This document shows positions 15,044 to 22,428 of a stretch of 64,000 bases of DNA, one piece after another. Position 1 is the first letter of the stretch, and every line of letters starts with the position of its first letter. This stretch comes from Streptomyces sp. TRM68416 (GTDB taxonomy: Bacteria > Actinomycetota > Actinomycetes > Streptomycetales > Streptomycetaceae), in assembly GCF_014596915.1 (NCBI RefSeq), contig NZ_JACVWU010000004.1, forward strand, positions 248,001 through 312,000, read 5' to 3'. Below the pieces are notes generated by a model. It saw nothing but the letters and a program-made list of their open reading frames with translations, searched no databases and had not been told where the DNA came from. The position numbers and the translations under genes are program-made.

Positions 15044-15405
15044 GCGTCACCTCCGGCGAGGATCCGGGCGAGTTCGCGGCCGAGGGCGCGCAGCTGGTCG
15101 GCGGCTTCGACGAGGTCGGTGGCGAGCTGCTCGACCTCGTCGGGGGTGTACGTGAGCGGCTCGATGGTGGACTCGACGTACAGGCCGATGGTGCGGTCGA
15201 TGCTGGAGAACGGGGCCTGGGTGAGCGAGGCGCGGAACACCTCGCGGCCGTCGGGGGCGATGACGTGTTCGGGCCCGTTGTGGGAGATGTCGACCTTGTA
15301 TCCGGCGCGGGTGCTGGTGTGGCCGGTGCACCAGTCGGGTTCGTCGATCTCCAGGGGCTTGGTGACGAAGACGTTCACCACTGCGGTGCGGGGCTCGGTG
15401 CTCAC
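15040..15405 (-). CDS. Hypothetical protein, 121 aa
   Basis: GTG at 15405, overlapping both neighbours by 4 bp. The N-terminal 75 residues are beta-rich (RTAVVNVFVTKPLEIDEPDW, YKVDISHNGPEHVIAPDGRE), the last 45 are one helix (EVEQLATDLVEAADQLRAL). I recognise no family. Similar strand-plus-helix proteins are frequent in Streptomyces phages. Its place before the DUF2637-like gene links it to that block. Confidence 0.62.
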   Translation of the reverse strand: MSTEPRTAVVNVFVTKPLEIDEPDWCTGHTSTRAGYKVDISHNGPEHVIAPDGREVFRASLTQAPFSSIDRTIGLYVESTIEPLTYTPDEVEQLATDLVEAADQLRALGRELARILAGGDA

Positions 15406-15824
15406 TTGGCCTCACCACCGCGGGGCGGGTCGCAGACCGGGCAGGCGTGCGCGAAGTCCGTCGACTCGTGGCAGCGGTCCACACACCACCGGCACCACGG
15501 GGTCTCGCGGTGGCGGGCTTGCCCGTCATGCCGGGTGTCGGCCGGGTCGAAGGGGCGGTGGCAGCGGCGGCAGCGGTTCTTGGCGCGTTCGGCGGCCTCG
15601 GTTTCCTCGGCGGTGAGCTTGTGGCGGAGCCAGTCGGCGTTCCAGCCGATCCGGTCGGGGACGTCGAGGCCGTCACGGAGGACGACCTGGGCGAGGCCTG
15701 CACGCTCCTTGAGCCGCTCGTCGTGGTCGGGGACGCCGTAGTCGAGGGTGAGGGCGTCCCGGACGGCCTCCAGGAGTGCGCGCAGGTCGCGGGCCTCGGT
15801 GGACGCGGTGGGCTTCTTCGTCAT
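15402..15824 (-). CDS. Zinc-ribbon phage protein, 140 aa
   Basis: ATG at 15824. Residues 1-85 are helical and charged; the C-terminal third has a dense cysteine/histidine array: RCRRCHRPFDP, HRETPWCRWCVDRCHE and FAHACPVCDPPRG. This is at least two zinc ribbons. DNA or protein binding is likely; no enzymatic motif is seen. It overlaps both neighbours by 4 bp and so is part of the same transcript. Confidence 0.65.
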   Translation of the reverse strand: MTKKPTASTEARDLRALLEAVRDALTLDYGVPDHDERLKERAGLAQVVLRDGLDVPDRIGWNADWLRHKLTAEETEAAERAKNRCRRCHRPFDPADTRHDGQARHRETPWCRWCVDRCHESTDFAHACPVCDPPRGGEAK

Positions 15825-16090
15825 CGCGCGTCCACCGCCTCGGCGTCGAGGGCGCGGAGCAGGAGGCGGAGGGCTTCGCGGGTGGCGCCGTAGGCCTGGG
15901 CGTAGGCGAAGACATCGGCGCGGTTGCTGCTGTCGTCGTAGGCGTCGAGCATGCGCTGGCCGATGCGCACGGCGACCTGGAGGTCGGCGGGCTCGCGCAG
16001 TTGATCGCGGATGCGGTTGGCGGCCTGGCTGTAGAGGGGCTCGTCGACGGGGATGTTGCTGCTGGGCGCAGCGGGCATGGGAAGATCCAT
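15821..16090 (-). CDS. Hypothetical helical protein, 89 aa
   Basis: First gene of the leftward block left of the divergent operator region. I chose ATG at 16090 because AAGGAG lies about ten bases upstream. The product is helical: ANRIRDQLREPADLQVAVRI and RADVFAYAQAYGATREALRL. No family recognised. It is placed where promoters acting on the DUF2637/translocase block would start. Confidence 0.6.
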   Translation of the reverse strand: MDLPMPAAPSSNIPVDEPLYSQAANRIRDQLREPADLQVAVRIGQRMLDAYDDSSNRADVFAYAQAYGATREALRLLLRALDAEAVDAR

Positions 16091-16183
16091 GTCAGCCGTT
16101 CTCCTTGCTTGCATCAAGGGTTCGGTCAGGCCCTCGGTCGGTGTTGGTAGCACCGCCGGGGGTCGCTTGTTTCCACCGGTCAA

Positions 16184-16232
16184 GGTGGCTAGCCACCACC
16201 GTAGCAGGGCGGTAGACCGGTGGCTAGCCGCC
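16184..16232. promoter_or_regulatory. Paired palindromic operators in a divergent promoter region
   Basis: Two 14-bp palindromes, GGTGGCTAGCCACC (16184-16197, perfect) and GGTGGCTAGCCGCC (16219-16232, one mismatch), 35 bp apart between the leftward block (start 16090) and the rightward ribbon-helix-helix-like gene (start 16248). The second lies 15 bp before that start codon, suggesting autoregulation. The CTAG centre is rare in Streptomyces DNA and stands out. Confidence 0.72.
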
Positions 16233-16247
16233 ATGCGAGGATGCGGT

Positions 16248-16427
16248 ATGCCCTCAGTCCACAAGCACCCCGCCAAGGCATTCCGCCCCGACCCCGAGCT
16301 GTACGAGCGGGCCAAGGGCGCCGTGGCTGAGGTCGGGTCGGACATGCAGTCGCATCTCGTCGGCTTCCTCCGCTGGCTCACGCACGAGACCGACGAGCTG
16401 CCCGAGCGTCCCGCCAAACCGAAGTAG
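16248..16427 (+). CDS. Small regulator, ribbon-helix-helix-like, 59 aa
   Basis: The only rightward gene in the phage block besides the repressor. Product: MPSVHKHPAKAFRPDPELYE, then RAKGAVAEVGSDMQSHLVGF and a short tail. The strand-helix-helix pattern (FRPD as the strand, two helices) and basic N-terminus fit a small ribbon-helix-helix DNA-binding protein like those seen in conjugative plasmids. Start ATG is 15 bp after a palindromic operator. It probably represses itself and the leftward translocase block. The fold is inferred. Confidence 0.6.
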   Translation: MPSVHKHPAKAFRPDPELYERAKGAVAEVGSDMQSHLVGFLRWLTHETDELPERPAKPK

Positions 16428-16435
16428 TAGCCCCC

Positions 16436-17074
16436 TCAAGCGCTCTCCCGCGGCTGGTAGTGCCACAGCAGCAGCAGGTCCTGCTCGGTCTGGTACTCCG
16501 TCCCGCACCACCGGCACCGCACCGGCTCACCGGGCAGCCGGGACAGTTCGGCGCCGCACACCGTGCCCGCGTCATCCGTCACCGCCACGCATGTACCGAG
16601 CCGCTGCCGTCGGGGCGGAGGGGCGCCGACGATGGCGAGCATGCCGCCCTCCAGCTCCCGCACCTCCCGCGCCAGATCGCCGGCCGCCGGGTAGTGGGCG
16701 GCGATCCACTCCAGCTCCATGCCGAGCCAGCGGCAGGCGGTCATCAGCCGCCGGTCCATGCCGCCCTCGACGGGCGGCGGGCTGTGGCGGGGCCAGCGCA
16801 CCCGCTGGACGTCCGCCCGCCAGGACTCGACGATCAGGACGACGCCGCCCTGGCGGAGGTCGATCACGTCCTCGTTCACCGGGGAGCGAGGGCCGGCCGC
16901 GGCCTTGGTCGCCACGATCTCGCCCATGCTGGTGCGGCGCGGCACCAGGTGTTCGGCGAGCTCGGCGAACAGGGCGGGCAGCTGCTCAAGGCGTCCGGCG
17001 AGGGCGAGGGTGTGCCGGTGGCAGAGGTGCCCGTGCTCCAACTGCTCGCCGCACAGTCCGCAGGTCGCGTTCAC
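16436..17074 (-). CDS. Phage protein with two zinc motifs, 212 aa
   Basis: GTG at 17074 overlapping the upstream stop. N-terminal CGLCGEQLEHGHLCHRHT is a compact Cys/His zinc finger. The centre contains helices and a WLGMELEWIAAHYPAAGD segment. The C-terminus has CVAVTDDAGTVCGAEL and VRCRWCGTEY, another zinc ribbon. This arrangement is widespread in Streptomyces phages and elements near replication genes; its role is unknown. It ends converging with the small rightward regulator. Confidence 0.66.
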   Translation of the reverse strand: MNATCGLCGEQLEHGHLCHRHTLALAGRLEQLPALFAELAEHLVPRRTSMGEIVATKAAAGPRSPVNEDVIDLRQGGVVLIVESWRADVQRVRWPRHSPPPVEGGMDRRLMTACRWLGMELEWIAAHYPAAGDLAREVRELEGGMLAIVGAPPPRRQRLGTCVAVTDDAGTVCGAELSRLPGEPVRCRWCGTEYQTEQDLLLLWHYQPRESA

Positions 17075-17469
17075 AGTCCCTCCAGGGGCAGTTCGGCCTG
17101 ACCGCCGTTGCGGGCGGCCTCGCGGGCGGTGCAGCGGCGGCAGATGTCCGGGTGGTGGATGCCGAACGAGCCCAGCAGCACGGCCCGCGTGAGCTTGATG
17201 TGCTCGGCGAGGGTGCCGTGGGCGGCCATGTCGTCGATCGCTTCGTCCGTCATCAGCGGCTCGTCGAGCGGCACGTGGCAGCCGCACGGACATCCGGCCT
17301 CTCCGCCGATGCCGAGCGCGGCCAGGTGTGCCCAGCACGAGCCGTGCAGGTGCCGGCGGCAGGCGGGGCAGATTGTCGTGTTCTCCCCGAACGGGACGAC
17401 GACCTTGCCCGGCCGCAGTTCGGAGTCCTGGGGCCGGTAGCCGCGGCTGCGGCCCGCGCCTCGGGTCAC
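17071..17469 (-). CDS. Cysteine-rich phage protein, 132 aa
   Basis: GTG at 17469 (GTGA overlap). Contains TICPACRRHLHGSCWAHL, EAGCPCGCHVP and the C-terminal ICRRCTAREAARNGGQAEL, so one or two zinc sites. The middle is helical (MTDEAIDDMAAHGTLAEHIK). Downstream of the DnaB-type helicase, it probably participates in replication or DNA binding. Family not recognised; not an HNH or primase. Confidence 0.62.
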   Translation of the reverse strand: MTRGAGRSRGYRPQDSELRPGKVVVPFGENTTICPACRRHLHGSCWAHLAALGIGGEAGCPCGCHVPLDEPLMTDEAIDDMAAHGTLAEHIKLTRAVLLGSFGIHHPDICRRCTAREAARNGGQAELPLEGL

Positions 17470-17729
17470 CGCGCACCTCCCTCGGTCGGCGGGTACCGGT
17501 CGGGCCACAGCTGGTGGAGGTAGGCAGCCGCCTCCGGGGACAGGCCCGGCGAGCGGGTCCCGTCCGGCCACGCTCCCGGCCGTGACCGGGGCACCAGCGG
17601 CGTGACGGTCTTGGTGCGCTGCTTCGGTGCGGCCGCCGTGACGGGCACACCGGCCGCCATCAGCAGCAGCGCGGCCAGGTCGCCCTCGGCGCGGGCCGCG
17701 GCGATGTCCTGCTCAGTCAGGCCGTTCAT
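17466..17729 (-). CDS. Hypothetical protein, 87 aa
   Basis: ATG at 17729, overlapping the helicase stop. N-terminal helix (LTEQDIAAARAEGDLAALLL) followed by a basic, proline-rich region (KQRTKTVTPLVPRSRPGAWP) and a short helix with EAAAYLHQLWPDRYPPTEG. No family recognised. The coupling with the helicase gene suggests a small accessory role. Confidence 0.58.
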   Translation of the reverse strand: MNGLTEQDIAAARAEGDLAALLLMAAGVPVTAAAPKQRTKTVTPLVPRSRPGAWPDGTRSPGLSPEAAAYLHQLWPDRYPPTEGGAR

Positions 17730-19069
17730 GTCGCCGCCATGTCGACGACGGATCCGTAGTGCCCCTGGAAGGCCGCTGTGATCGTGGTCCGGCTTCCCGC
17801 GCGGTGCTTGTCGAGGATCAGGTCGATCTCTCCGGCCCGCGGGGACTCCGGCTCGTACATGTCCGGCCGGTGCAGGAGGATCACGATGTCCGCGTCCTGC
17901 TCGATCGAGCCGGACTCCCGGAGGTCCGCGATCGTGGGCCGCTTGTCCGCGCGCTGCTCGGAGGCCCGGTTCAGCTGGGCGAGGACGATCACCGTGATGC
18001 CGAACTCCTTCGCGAGGAGCTTCAGCCCGCGCGAGAGCGCGGACACCGCGACCTGCCGGTTCTCGGCCTTTGGTGCCTGCATTAGCTGGAGGTAGTCGAC
18101 GATCAGGAGGCGGAGGCCGGCCGTGCGGATCAGGTGACGGACCTTCCCCCGGAGCGAGGCGAGGGTGACCTGTGTGGCGTCGTCGATGTGCAGCGGGGCC
18201 GTCTTGATGCGCTCGGCCGACTTCAGCATCCGGGCGACGCCGAGGTCGTCGACGGAGCCGGTGGTGATGTGGTGCAGCGGTACCCGGGCGTCCGCGGCGA
18301 GGATGGTGTTCATCACCTCGTCGCCGCCCATTTCCAGCGTGCAGAACAGCGTCGGGATCTTCGCGCGGATCGCGGCAGCGCGGGCGAGTCCCAGTCCGAA
18401 CGTGGTCTTCCCGGCGCCGGGTCGGGCGCCGACGATCACCATGCGGCCGGGGGCGAAGCCGCCGCCGGTGACCGCGTCGAGGTCGACGATCCCGGTCGGG
18501 ATCCGGTCCGCGAGGGTGGGCGGGGTGACGGCGCGTGCGAGCGCGGCGCCCAGGAGGTCAGCCGCGAGGACGGTTTCCGAGGAGGTGTTGCGGCTGAGCA
18601 CGCTGTCCAGGGCGGTCTGGATGGCGGGGATGTCCTCGGCGGGGTCGAACGCTGCGGAGCGCGCGCGGACGGCAGCATCGCGGCCGACCGCGAGGAGGCG
18701 GCGGGCGACGGCGGCCTCGGCGGTCTGCTGGGCGTAGTACGCGGCGGCCGAGTACGACGGCTGCGCGTAGTCGTAGAGCACCGCCAGTTCGCTGACGCGG
18801 GGCGGGGCCACCGGCAGCTCTCCGGCCGCCTTCCATGCCTGGAGCTGCCGGTCGACGGCCTGCCAGCGGATCTCGCCGTCGGTCAGGGCTTGGCGGATCT
18901 CGTCGACGGCCTTCCACACCCACCGGTAGAGGGGGAACTCGAAGTCGTCCGGGCTGAACTCGTCGGCGAGTTCGTCGATCAGGTCGGGCCGGGCCATGAC
19001 CGAGGCGGCGAGGATCTGTTCGGCCTCGGGTGCGGTGAGGCCGGGCGCGGCGGCCGTGGAGTTCGTCAT
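17726..19069 (-). CDS. Replicative DNA helicase, DnaB-like
   Basis: 447 residues, shortened relative to bacterial DnaB but with both parts: an N-terminal helical domain (EAEQILAASVMARPDLIDEL) and the RecA-like motor with Walker A GARPGAGKTT near residue 215, FCTLEM, Walker B LLIVDYLQLM, and RESGSIEQDADIVILLHRP near the end. It unwinds DNA at the phage fork. It follows the DnaC-like loader with an ATGA overlap, as in phage replication modules. Confidence 0.9.
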   Translation of the reverse strand: MTNSTAAAPGLTAPEAEQILAASVMARPDLIDELADEFSPDDFEFPLYRWVWKAVDEIRQALTDGEIRWQAVDRQLQAWKAAGELPVAPPRVSELAVLYDYAQPSYSAAAYYAQQTAEAAVARRLLAVGRDAAVRARSAAFDPAEDIPAIQTALDSVLSRNTSSETVLAADLLGAALARAVTPPTLADRIPTGIVDLDAVTGGGFAPGRMVIVGARPGAGKTTFGLGLARAAAIRAKIPTLFCTLEMGGDEVMNTILAADARVPLHHITTGSVDDLGVARMLKSAERIKTAPLHIDDATQVTLASLRGKVRHLIRTAGLRLLIVDYLQLMQAPKAENRQVAVSALSRGLKLLAKEFGITVIVLAQLNRASEQRADKRPTIADLRESGSIEQDADIVILLHRPDMYEPESPRAGEIDLILDKHRAGSRTTITAAFQGHYGSVVDMAAT

Positions 19070-19686
19070 CGGGTGCCGCCCTTGCGGCGGTCGTCGCCCT
19101 CGATCAGCACGACGTTGCCCCGGCACATCTCGGCGAGGCGGGAGGCGACCCGGGGGCCGATCACGTCGGTCAGGTGGCCGGGCAGCACGTCGGATGTGAT
19201 GACGACGGGGCGGCGGTTGATGTACCGCTCGTCGAAGATCTCGAACAGGCGCTCGCGCGTCCAGTCGGAGGCGCGGGCGGCGGCGAGGTCGTCGATGAAC
19301 AGCAGGTCGGCAGTCTGGCATTGCTCGACTAGGCGCCGGCCCTCGGCCTGGGCGTCGGGGCGCAGTCCGTCGAACAGTGACGTGGCCCGGGTCGTGGCGA
19401 TCACCGGAGAGCCCTTCCACGGGGTGTCGGGGTCGTGGGCGTGCTCCAGCCACAGGCGGCATACGCGCCACGCGGTGTGGGTCTTGCCGACACCGATGGC
19501 ACCGGTGAGGAACAGGCTTGTGGAGTCGGTCCGGTTGACGGCCCAGGAGCAGGCGGCTTGCTCGATGGCGATGTGGCCTTGGTATAGGGCCGGGATCTTG
19601 GTGTCGAAGCGGGCGAGGGACTCGTCGCGGCGCTCCTGGAGCCAGGAGTCGCGGGCGCTGGGGGTGTCGTCAGAACTGGAGTGCAT
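19066..19686 (-). CDS. DnaC-type helicase loader
   Basis: 206 residues. AAA+ features: Walker A TGAIGVGKTHT near residue 62, Walker B LLFIDDLAAARASDW near 133, sensor VITSDVLPG, arginine finger GPRVASRLAEMC. The N-terminal helices (DSWLQERRDESLARF) fit helicase contact. It lies between the initiator-like gene (17-bp overlap) and the DnaB-like helicase, which gives the standard initiator-loader-helicase set. Confidence 0.87.
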   Translation of the reverse strand: MHSSSDDTPSARDSWLQERRDESLARFDTKIPALYQGHIAIEQAACSWAVNRTDSTSLFLTGAIGVGKTHTAWRVCRLWLEHAHDPDTPWKGSPVIATTRATSLFDGLRPDAQAEGRRLVEQCQTADLLFIDDLAAARASDWTRERLFEIFDERYINRRPVVITSDVLPGHLTDVIGPRVASRLAEMCRGNVVLIEGDDRRKGGTR

Positions 19687-20656
19687 CGCGCTTCTCCTCT
19701 TCGGTCAGGTGGCGGGGGGCCGTGGGCGGGCCGGACAGGGAGCCAGCGGGACTGGCCGGCTCGTCGTCGTAGCAGCCCTTGTTCAGCCATGTGGCCGGGT
19801 GCTTGGTGAACTTCGCGGGCTCGCCCTGGCGTTCGCGGGCGTAGTGCCGGGCGGCCTGGAGGATCCGCTCCGGGGGCACGCCGTCGCTGAGGGCCCGGTT
19901 CCAGGCGCGGACGGCGTCACGCTTCTCGGTGCGCCGGGGGTATGCCTTCCAGAAGTCGGCGAAGGCGTCGGGGTTCACGGGCTCGGCCGGGCGGCTGGCG
20001 GCAGGCCGTCGCGTCGGCGCCTTCGCGGCAGCAGCGGGTGCTGGTTCGTCGAAGAGCGCGCCGGTGGCGGAGCCGGTGTCTCCGGCTTCAGCCGGAGATG
20101 TAGTTGTAGTTACTGAGGTGGTTTGAGTGGTAGGGCCCCCCGGGCGGGGGACCTTTTGGCCCCGGGCGGGGGACCTTTCTGGGGGATTGGTCTCCCCAGT
20201 GGGGGAGCTTTCCTCGGGGTTGGTCCCCTGGGCGGGGGACCTTTCCGGGGTATTGGTCCCCTCAGTGGGGGACCTTTCTTCGGCTGGAAGGTCCCCCACT
20301 GAGGGGAGCTTCAAGGCGGGGCATTCACCCTCGTCCGGGATACGGAACGTCGTCTGGTGTCCGGCGCAGGCGAACAAGGTTCGCCCCGCTTTGTCCAGGA
20401 TGGGTGCCCCGTCCAGGTCGGTGATCGGCTGGCGCAGTTCAATGCCCGCGGCGGACAGCTTGCCGAGCACCTTGCCGACCTGCTTCCAGCTGGACAGGCC
20501 GGTGCGTCGGACCACGGTCTCCATGAACTTCGGTCCGTAGGCGACCCTGGAGTCCTCGCGGGCCTGGTCGGCGATCTCCAGCGCGACCAGGCGTTCGCCG
20601 GAGGACAGGCCGGCCGGGAGCCGGTCGGCGAGCCAGCGGCGCAGTTCGTATCCCAT
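19670..20656 (-). CDS. Phage replication initiator-like protein with internal repeats
   Basis: 328 residues, ATG at 20656. The N-terminal part is a winged-helix module (GYELRRWLADRLPAGLSSGE ... GLSSWKQVGKVLGKLSAAG). Residues about 120-175 are a repetitive linker of the form ERSPxxGTNxx repeated four to five times. The C-terminus (DAFADFWKAYPRRTEKRDAV, WLNKGCYDDE) is the DnaD/replisome-organiser-like end seen in many actinobacterial phages. The linker DNA forms iterons, as in lambda O where the origin lies inside the initiator gene. Confidence 0.75.
   Translation of the reverse strand: MGYELRRWLADRLPAGLSSGERLVALEIADQAREDSRVAYGPKFMETVVRRTGLSSWKQVGKVLGKLSAAGIELRQPITDLDGAPILDKAGRTLFACAGHQTTFRIPDEGECPALKLPSVGDLPAEERSPTEGTNTPERSPAQGTNPEESSPTGETNPPERSPARGQKVPRPGGPTTQTTSVTTTTSPAEAGDTGSATGALFDEPAPAAAAKAPTRRPAASRPAEPVNPDAFADFWKAYPRRTEKRDAVRAWNRALSDGVPPERILQAARHYARERQGEPAKFTKHPATWLNKGCYDDEPASPAGSLSGPPTAPRHLTEEEKRDALQF
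20142..20300. repeat. Iterons within the initiator gene; candidate replication origin
   Basis: Copies of (A/G)GNGGGGGACCTTTC occur at 20142, 20164, 20199 (one change), 20230 and 20264, with an inverted copy GAAGGTCCCCCACT at 20287-20300. Spacings of about 22 and 31-35 bp are near two and three helical turns. Local dyads GGTCCCC/GGGGACC add secondary structure. The location inside the initiator gene supports an origin; a purely protein-level repeat is the alternative. Confidence 0.6.
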
Positions 20657-20769
20657 CAGCGGCCTGCCGCAGGCAGGTAGGCCCGCGCGCTGTTCCCTGG
20701 CGCGATCGTCGGACCCATGTTGATCAAGGCTTGCTCTTTTCGTGCGTGGCCGACGGGTGACGTGTGGGG

Positions 20770-20806
20770 CTTGTGGGGCTCCAGGAGGCTGCTGGAGCCC
20801 CACAAG
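20770..20806 (-). terminator. Hairpin before the replication genes
   Basis: 14-bp perfect stem (CTTGTGGGGCTCCA and complement) with a 9-base loop, ten bases after the stop of the 118-residue gene. It separates the antirepressor-side operon from the initiator gene, which probably has its own promoter in 20657-20769. Confidence 0.7.
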
Positions 20807-20815
20807 CGACCCGGG

Positions 20816-21172
20816 TTAGCCCGGAGGGTGCCCGGCGGGCTGTTCGGCCGCCTGGCGGGCGTGGTCGGCCGTGAACAGGCGCACGTAGCGGGCGACCTCG
20901 GCGTGGATGATCGGGCCGAGGACGTTCCCGGCGGGGGCGTGGACCTCGATGCGCCGGGCGGTCAGGAAGAACGCGGCGGCGATGGACCGGCCGAGGTCGA
21001 TGTTGTGGCGGACGGCGTCGGCGCCGAGATGCACGATGACGGTGTCGCAGTCGAGGCTGCGGCGGGTCTGCTCGCGCAGGGCCTCGGCGACCTGGCGGTG
21101 GCTGTCGTAGCGGCCGGTGAGGTCCAGGTCGAGGACCAGGCGCACGGCGGCCTCGGTGTGCTGCGTGGTCAC
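20816..21172 (-). CDS. Hypothetical phage early protein, 118 aa
   Basis: GTG at 21172, TAA stop. Mixed alpha/beta: AVRLVLDLDLTGRYDSHRQV, TVIVHLGADAVRHNIDLGRS, RIEVHAPAGNVLGPIIHAEV. The regular strand-helix pattern suggests a small globular domain, but no motif is recognised. It is the last gene of the early operon before a strong hairpin. The DUF identity cannot be given without a search. Confidence 0.6.
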   Translation of the reverse strand: MTTQHTEAAVRLVLDLDLTGRYDSHRQVAEALREQTRRSLDCDTVIVHLGADAVRHNIDLGRSIAAAFFLTARRIEVHAPAGNVLGPIIHAEVARYVRLFTADHARQAAEQPAGHPPG

Positions 21173-21387
21173 GCTGCCTCCCGGGTTCTCGCGGCGGGCT
21201 GGTGGAACGCGGTCCTGATCACGGCCCGCTGCTCGTCCGACAAAGGCGGCGCCTGGTCGACGATGCGGTCGATCCGTGCCCAGTAGGCGTCGTTCATGGC
21301 GTCGTCGTCGAAGCGGCGGGGACGGTCGAGGCGGGCCGGGCGGCCGGAGGTGCCTCCGGCCGCCGCGGCGTTCGTCGGCGCCGTCAC
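21169..21387 (-). CDS. Hypothetical phage early protein, 72 aa
   Basis: GTG at 21387 creates a GTGA junction with the upstream stop. The first 30 residues are alanine/glycine/arginine rich; the recognisable part is the helical MNDAYWARIDRIVDQAPPLS and DEQRAVIRTAFHQ. A start at the internal ATG 21297 (42 residues) is possible. The helical end resembles short proteins found in Streptomyces phages and integrated elements; function unknown. Confidence 0.52.
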   Translation of the reverse strand: MTAPTNAAAAGGTSGRPARLDRPRRFDDDAMNDAYWARIDRIVDQAPPLSDEQRAVIRTAFHQPAARTREAA

Positions 21388-21767
21388 GCGCACGCTCCGG
21401 ACTTCTCGCCGCGCACCTGCTCCAGCAGCTCGACGTACTGCCTGGCGACTCCGGCCGGGTCCTGGGTGCGGTCGATGTCGTCGAACATGATCCCGATCGC
21501 GTCCCGGAGCGGGCTGCCGACCGGCTCGCCGTTGTACGTCTCCCGCAGCCGGTCGAGCTCCGGGCCCTCGGTGTACGTGGCGTAGATGCCGAGGAACTGC
21601 CGGGCCGCCATGGCGCGGGCCTGCTCGGAGTCGAAGGCGACCGGCGGCATCTGCTCCGGGTCATAGGCCATGCGGATCTTGTCGTCGAACTCGCGGAACA
21701 CCATGGGGATGCCGGGGGACAGCTCGGCCTGCTCGACCATGAGCCGCTTCGCGGCGGTGGTCGTCAT
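21384..21767 (-). CDS. Hypothetical phage early protein, 127 aa
   Basis: ATG at 21767 (ATGA overlap). Helical throughout: KRLMVEQAELSPGIPMVFRE, EQARAMAARQFLGIYATYTE, DAIGIMFDDIDRTQDPAGVA. Acidic and without cysteines. No family recognised. The clean overlap on both sides makes it a genuine gene of the early operon. Confidence 0.6.
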   Translation of the reverse strand: MTTTAAKRLMVEQAELSPGIPMVFREFDDKIRMAYDPEQMPPVAFDSEQARAMAARQFLGIYATYTEGPELDRLRETYNGEPVGSPLRDAIGIMFDDIDRTQDPAGVARQYVELLEQVRGEKSGACA

Positions 21768-21967
21768 GCCGTCACCCCCGCCCCACGCCGCTCGGCGCGC
21801 ACCTTGTGGATGATCTGCAGCACGCGCTTGGGGTCGACGGTGCACTCGCGGTCGCCTGCGACGAACCAAAGCTCGTCGGCCCTCCACTCCAAGCGCATGA
21901 CGCGGCCGTCCACGACCTCGTCCATGAGCAGCTCCGGCTCGGGGGCCGTGATGGTCTGCTGCGTCAT
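21764..21967 (-). CDS. Hypothetical phage early protein, 67 aa
   Basis: ATG at 21967. A small beta-rich protein: VVDGRVMRLEWRADELWFVA, GDRECTVDPKRVLQIIHKVR. A strand-turn-strand-helix layout with a single Cys. It overlaps both neighbours by 4 bp. No known family identified from memory. Confidence 0.58.
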   Translation of the reverse strand: MTQQTITAPEPELLMDEVVDGRVMRLEWRADELWFVAGDRECTVDPKRVLQIIHKVRAERRGAGVTA

Positions 21968-22428
21968 CGCCGCACCCCCTCGGGAGCCAACTGGCCGAGG
22001 TGCTCGGCGCGCAGGCGGACCAGGTCGGCGCGAGTACGCCGCAGGGCGTCCAGCTGTCTGGCCAGGACGTCGATGACCATGGCGAGGCTGTCCGGGTCGA
22101 GGCCGACGATGTGCTGGTCCTCGACGATCTCCAGGTTGACGTGCGGGAGCCGGTCCGCCATCGAGGTGGCCAGCGGCTTGACCTCGATGTGCGCGGACAG
22201 GACGCTGACGTCCTCCGGGAAACCTCGGGAGTCGACCGGCAGGCGGGGCGCCCCGTTGGGCCTGGTCCAGCACATGATGTCGTCCGGGTGCTTCTTCTGG
22301 TCCGCGTCGACGATGTCGTGCCGGATGACGCAGCCCGGCATACAGGTGAAGGAGAGCGGGTCCCCCGACTCCTTGTCGAGGAACGTCCAGGAGCGGGGCT
22401 GGGCGGGCGCGATGGTGTCGGTGGTCAT
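21964..22428 (-). CDS. Hypothetical phage early protein, 154 aa
   Basis: ATG at 22428. The N-terminal half is a beta domain with FTCMPGCVIRHDIVDADQKK and CWTRPNGAPRLPVDSRGFPE, followed by strands (VSVLSAHIEVKPLATSMADR) and a C-terminal helix (LARQLDALRRTRADLVRLRA). Similar proteins, in my recollection, occur in actinobacterial phages and elements near the excisionase, and are annotated only as DUFs. Function unknown. Confidence 0.6.
   Translation of the reverse strand: MTTDTIAPAQPRSWTFLDKESGDPLSFTCMPGCVIRHDIVDADQKKHPDDIMCWTRPNGAPRLPVDSRGFPEDVSVLSAHIEVKPLATSMADRLPHVNLEIVEDQHIVGLDPDSLAMVIDVLARQLDALRRTRADLVRLRAEHLGQLAPEGVRR

Noticed and set aside
20142..20300. CRISPR-like array or terminator series
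   Set aside because: Units are 12-15 bp inside a coding frame with changing spacing; no cas genes nearby.
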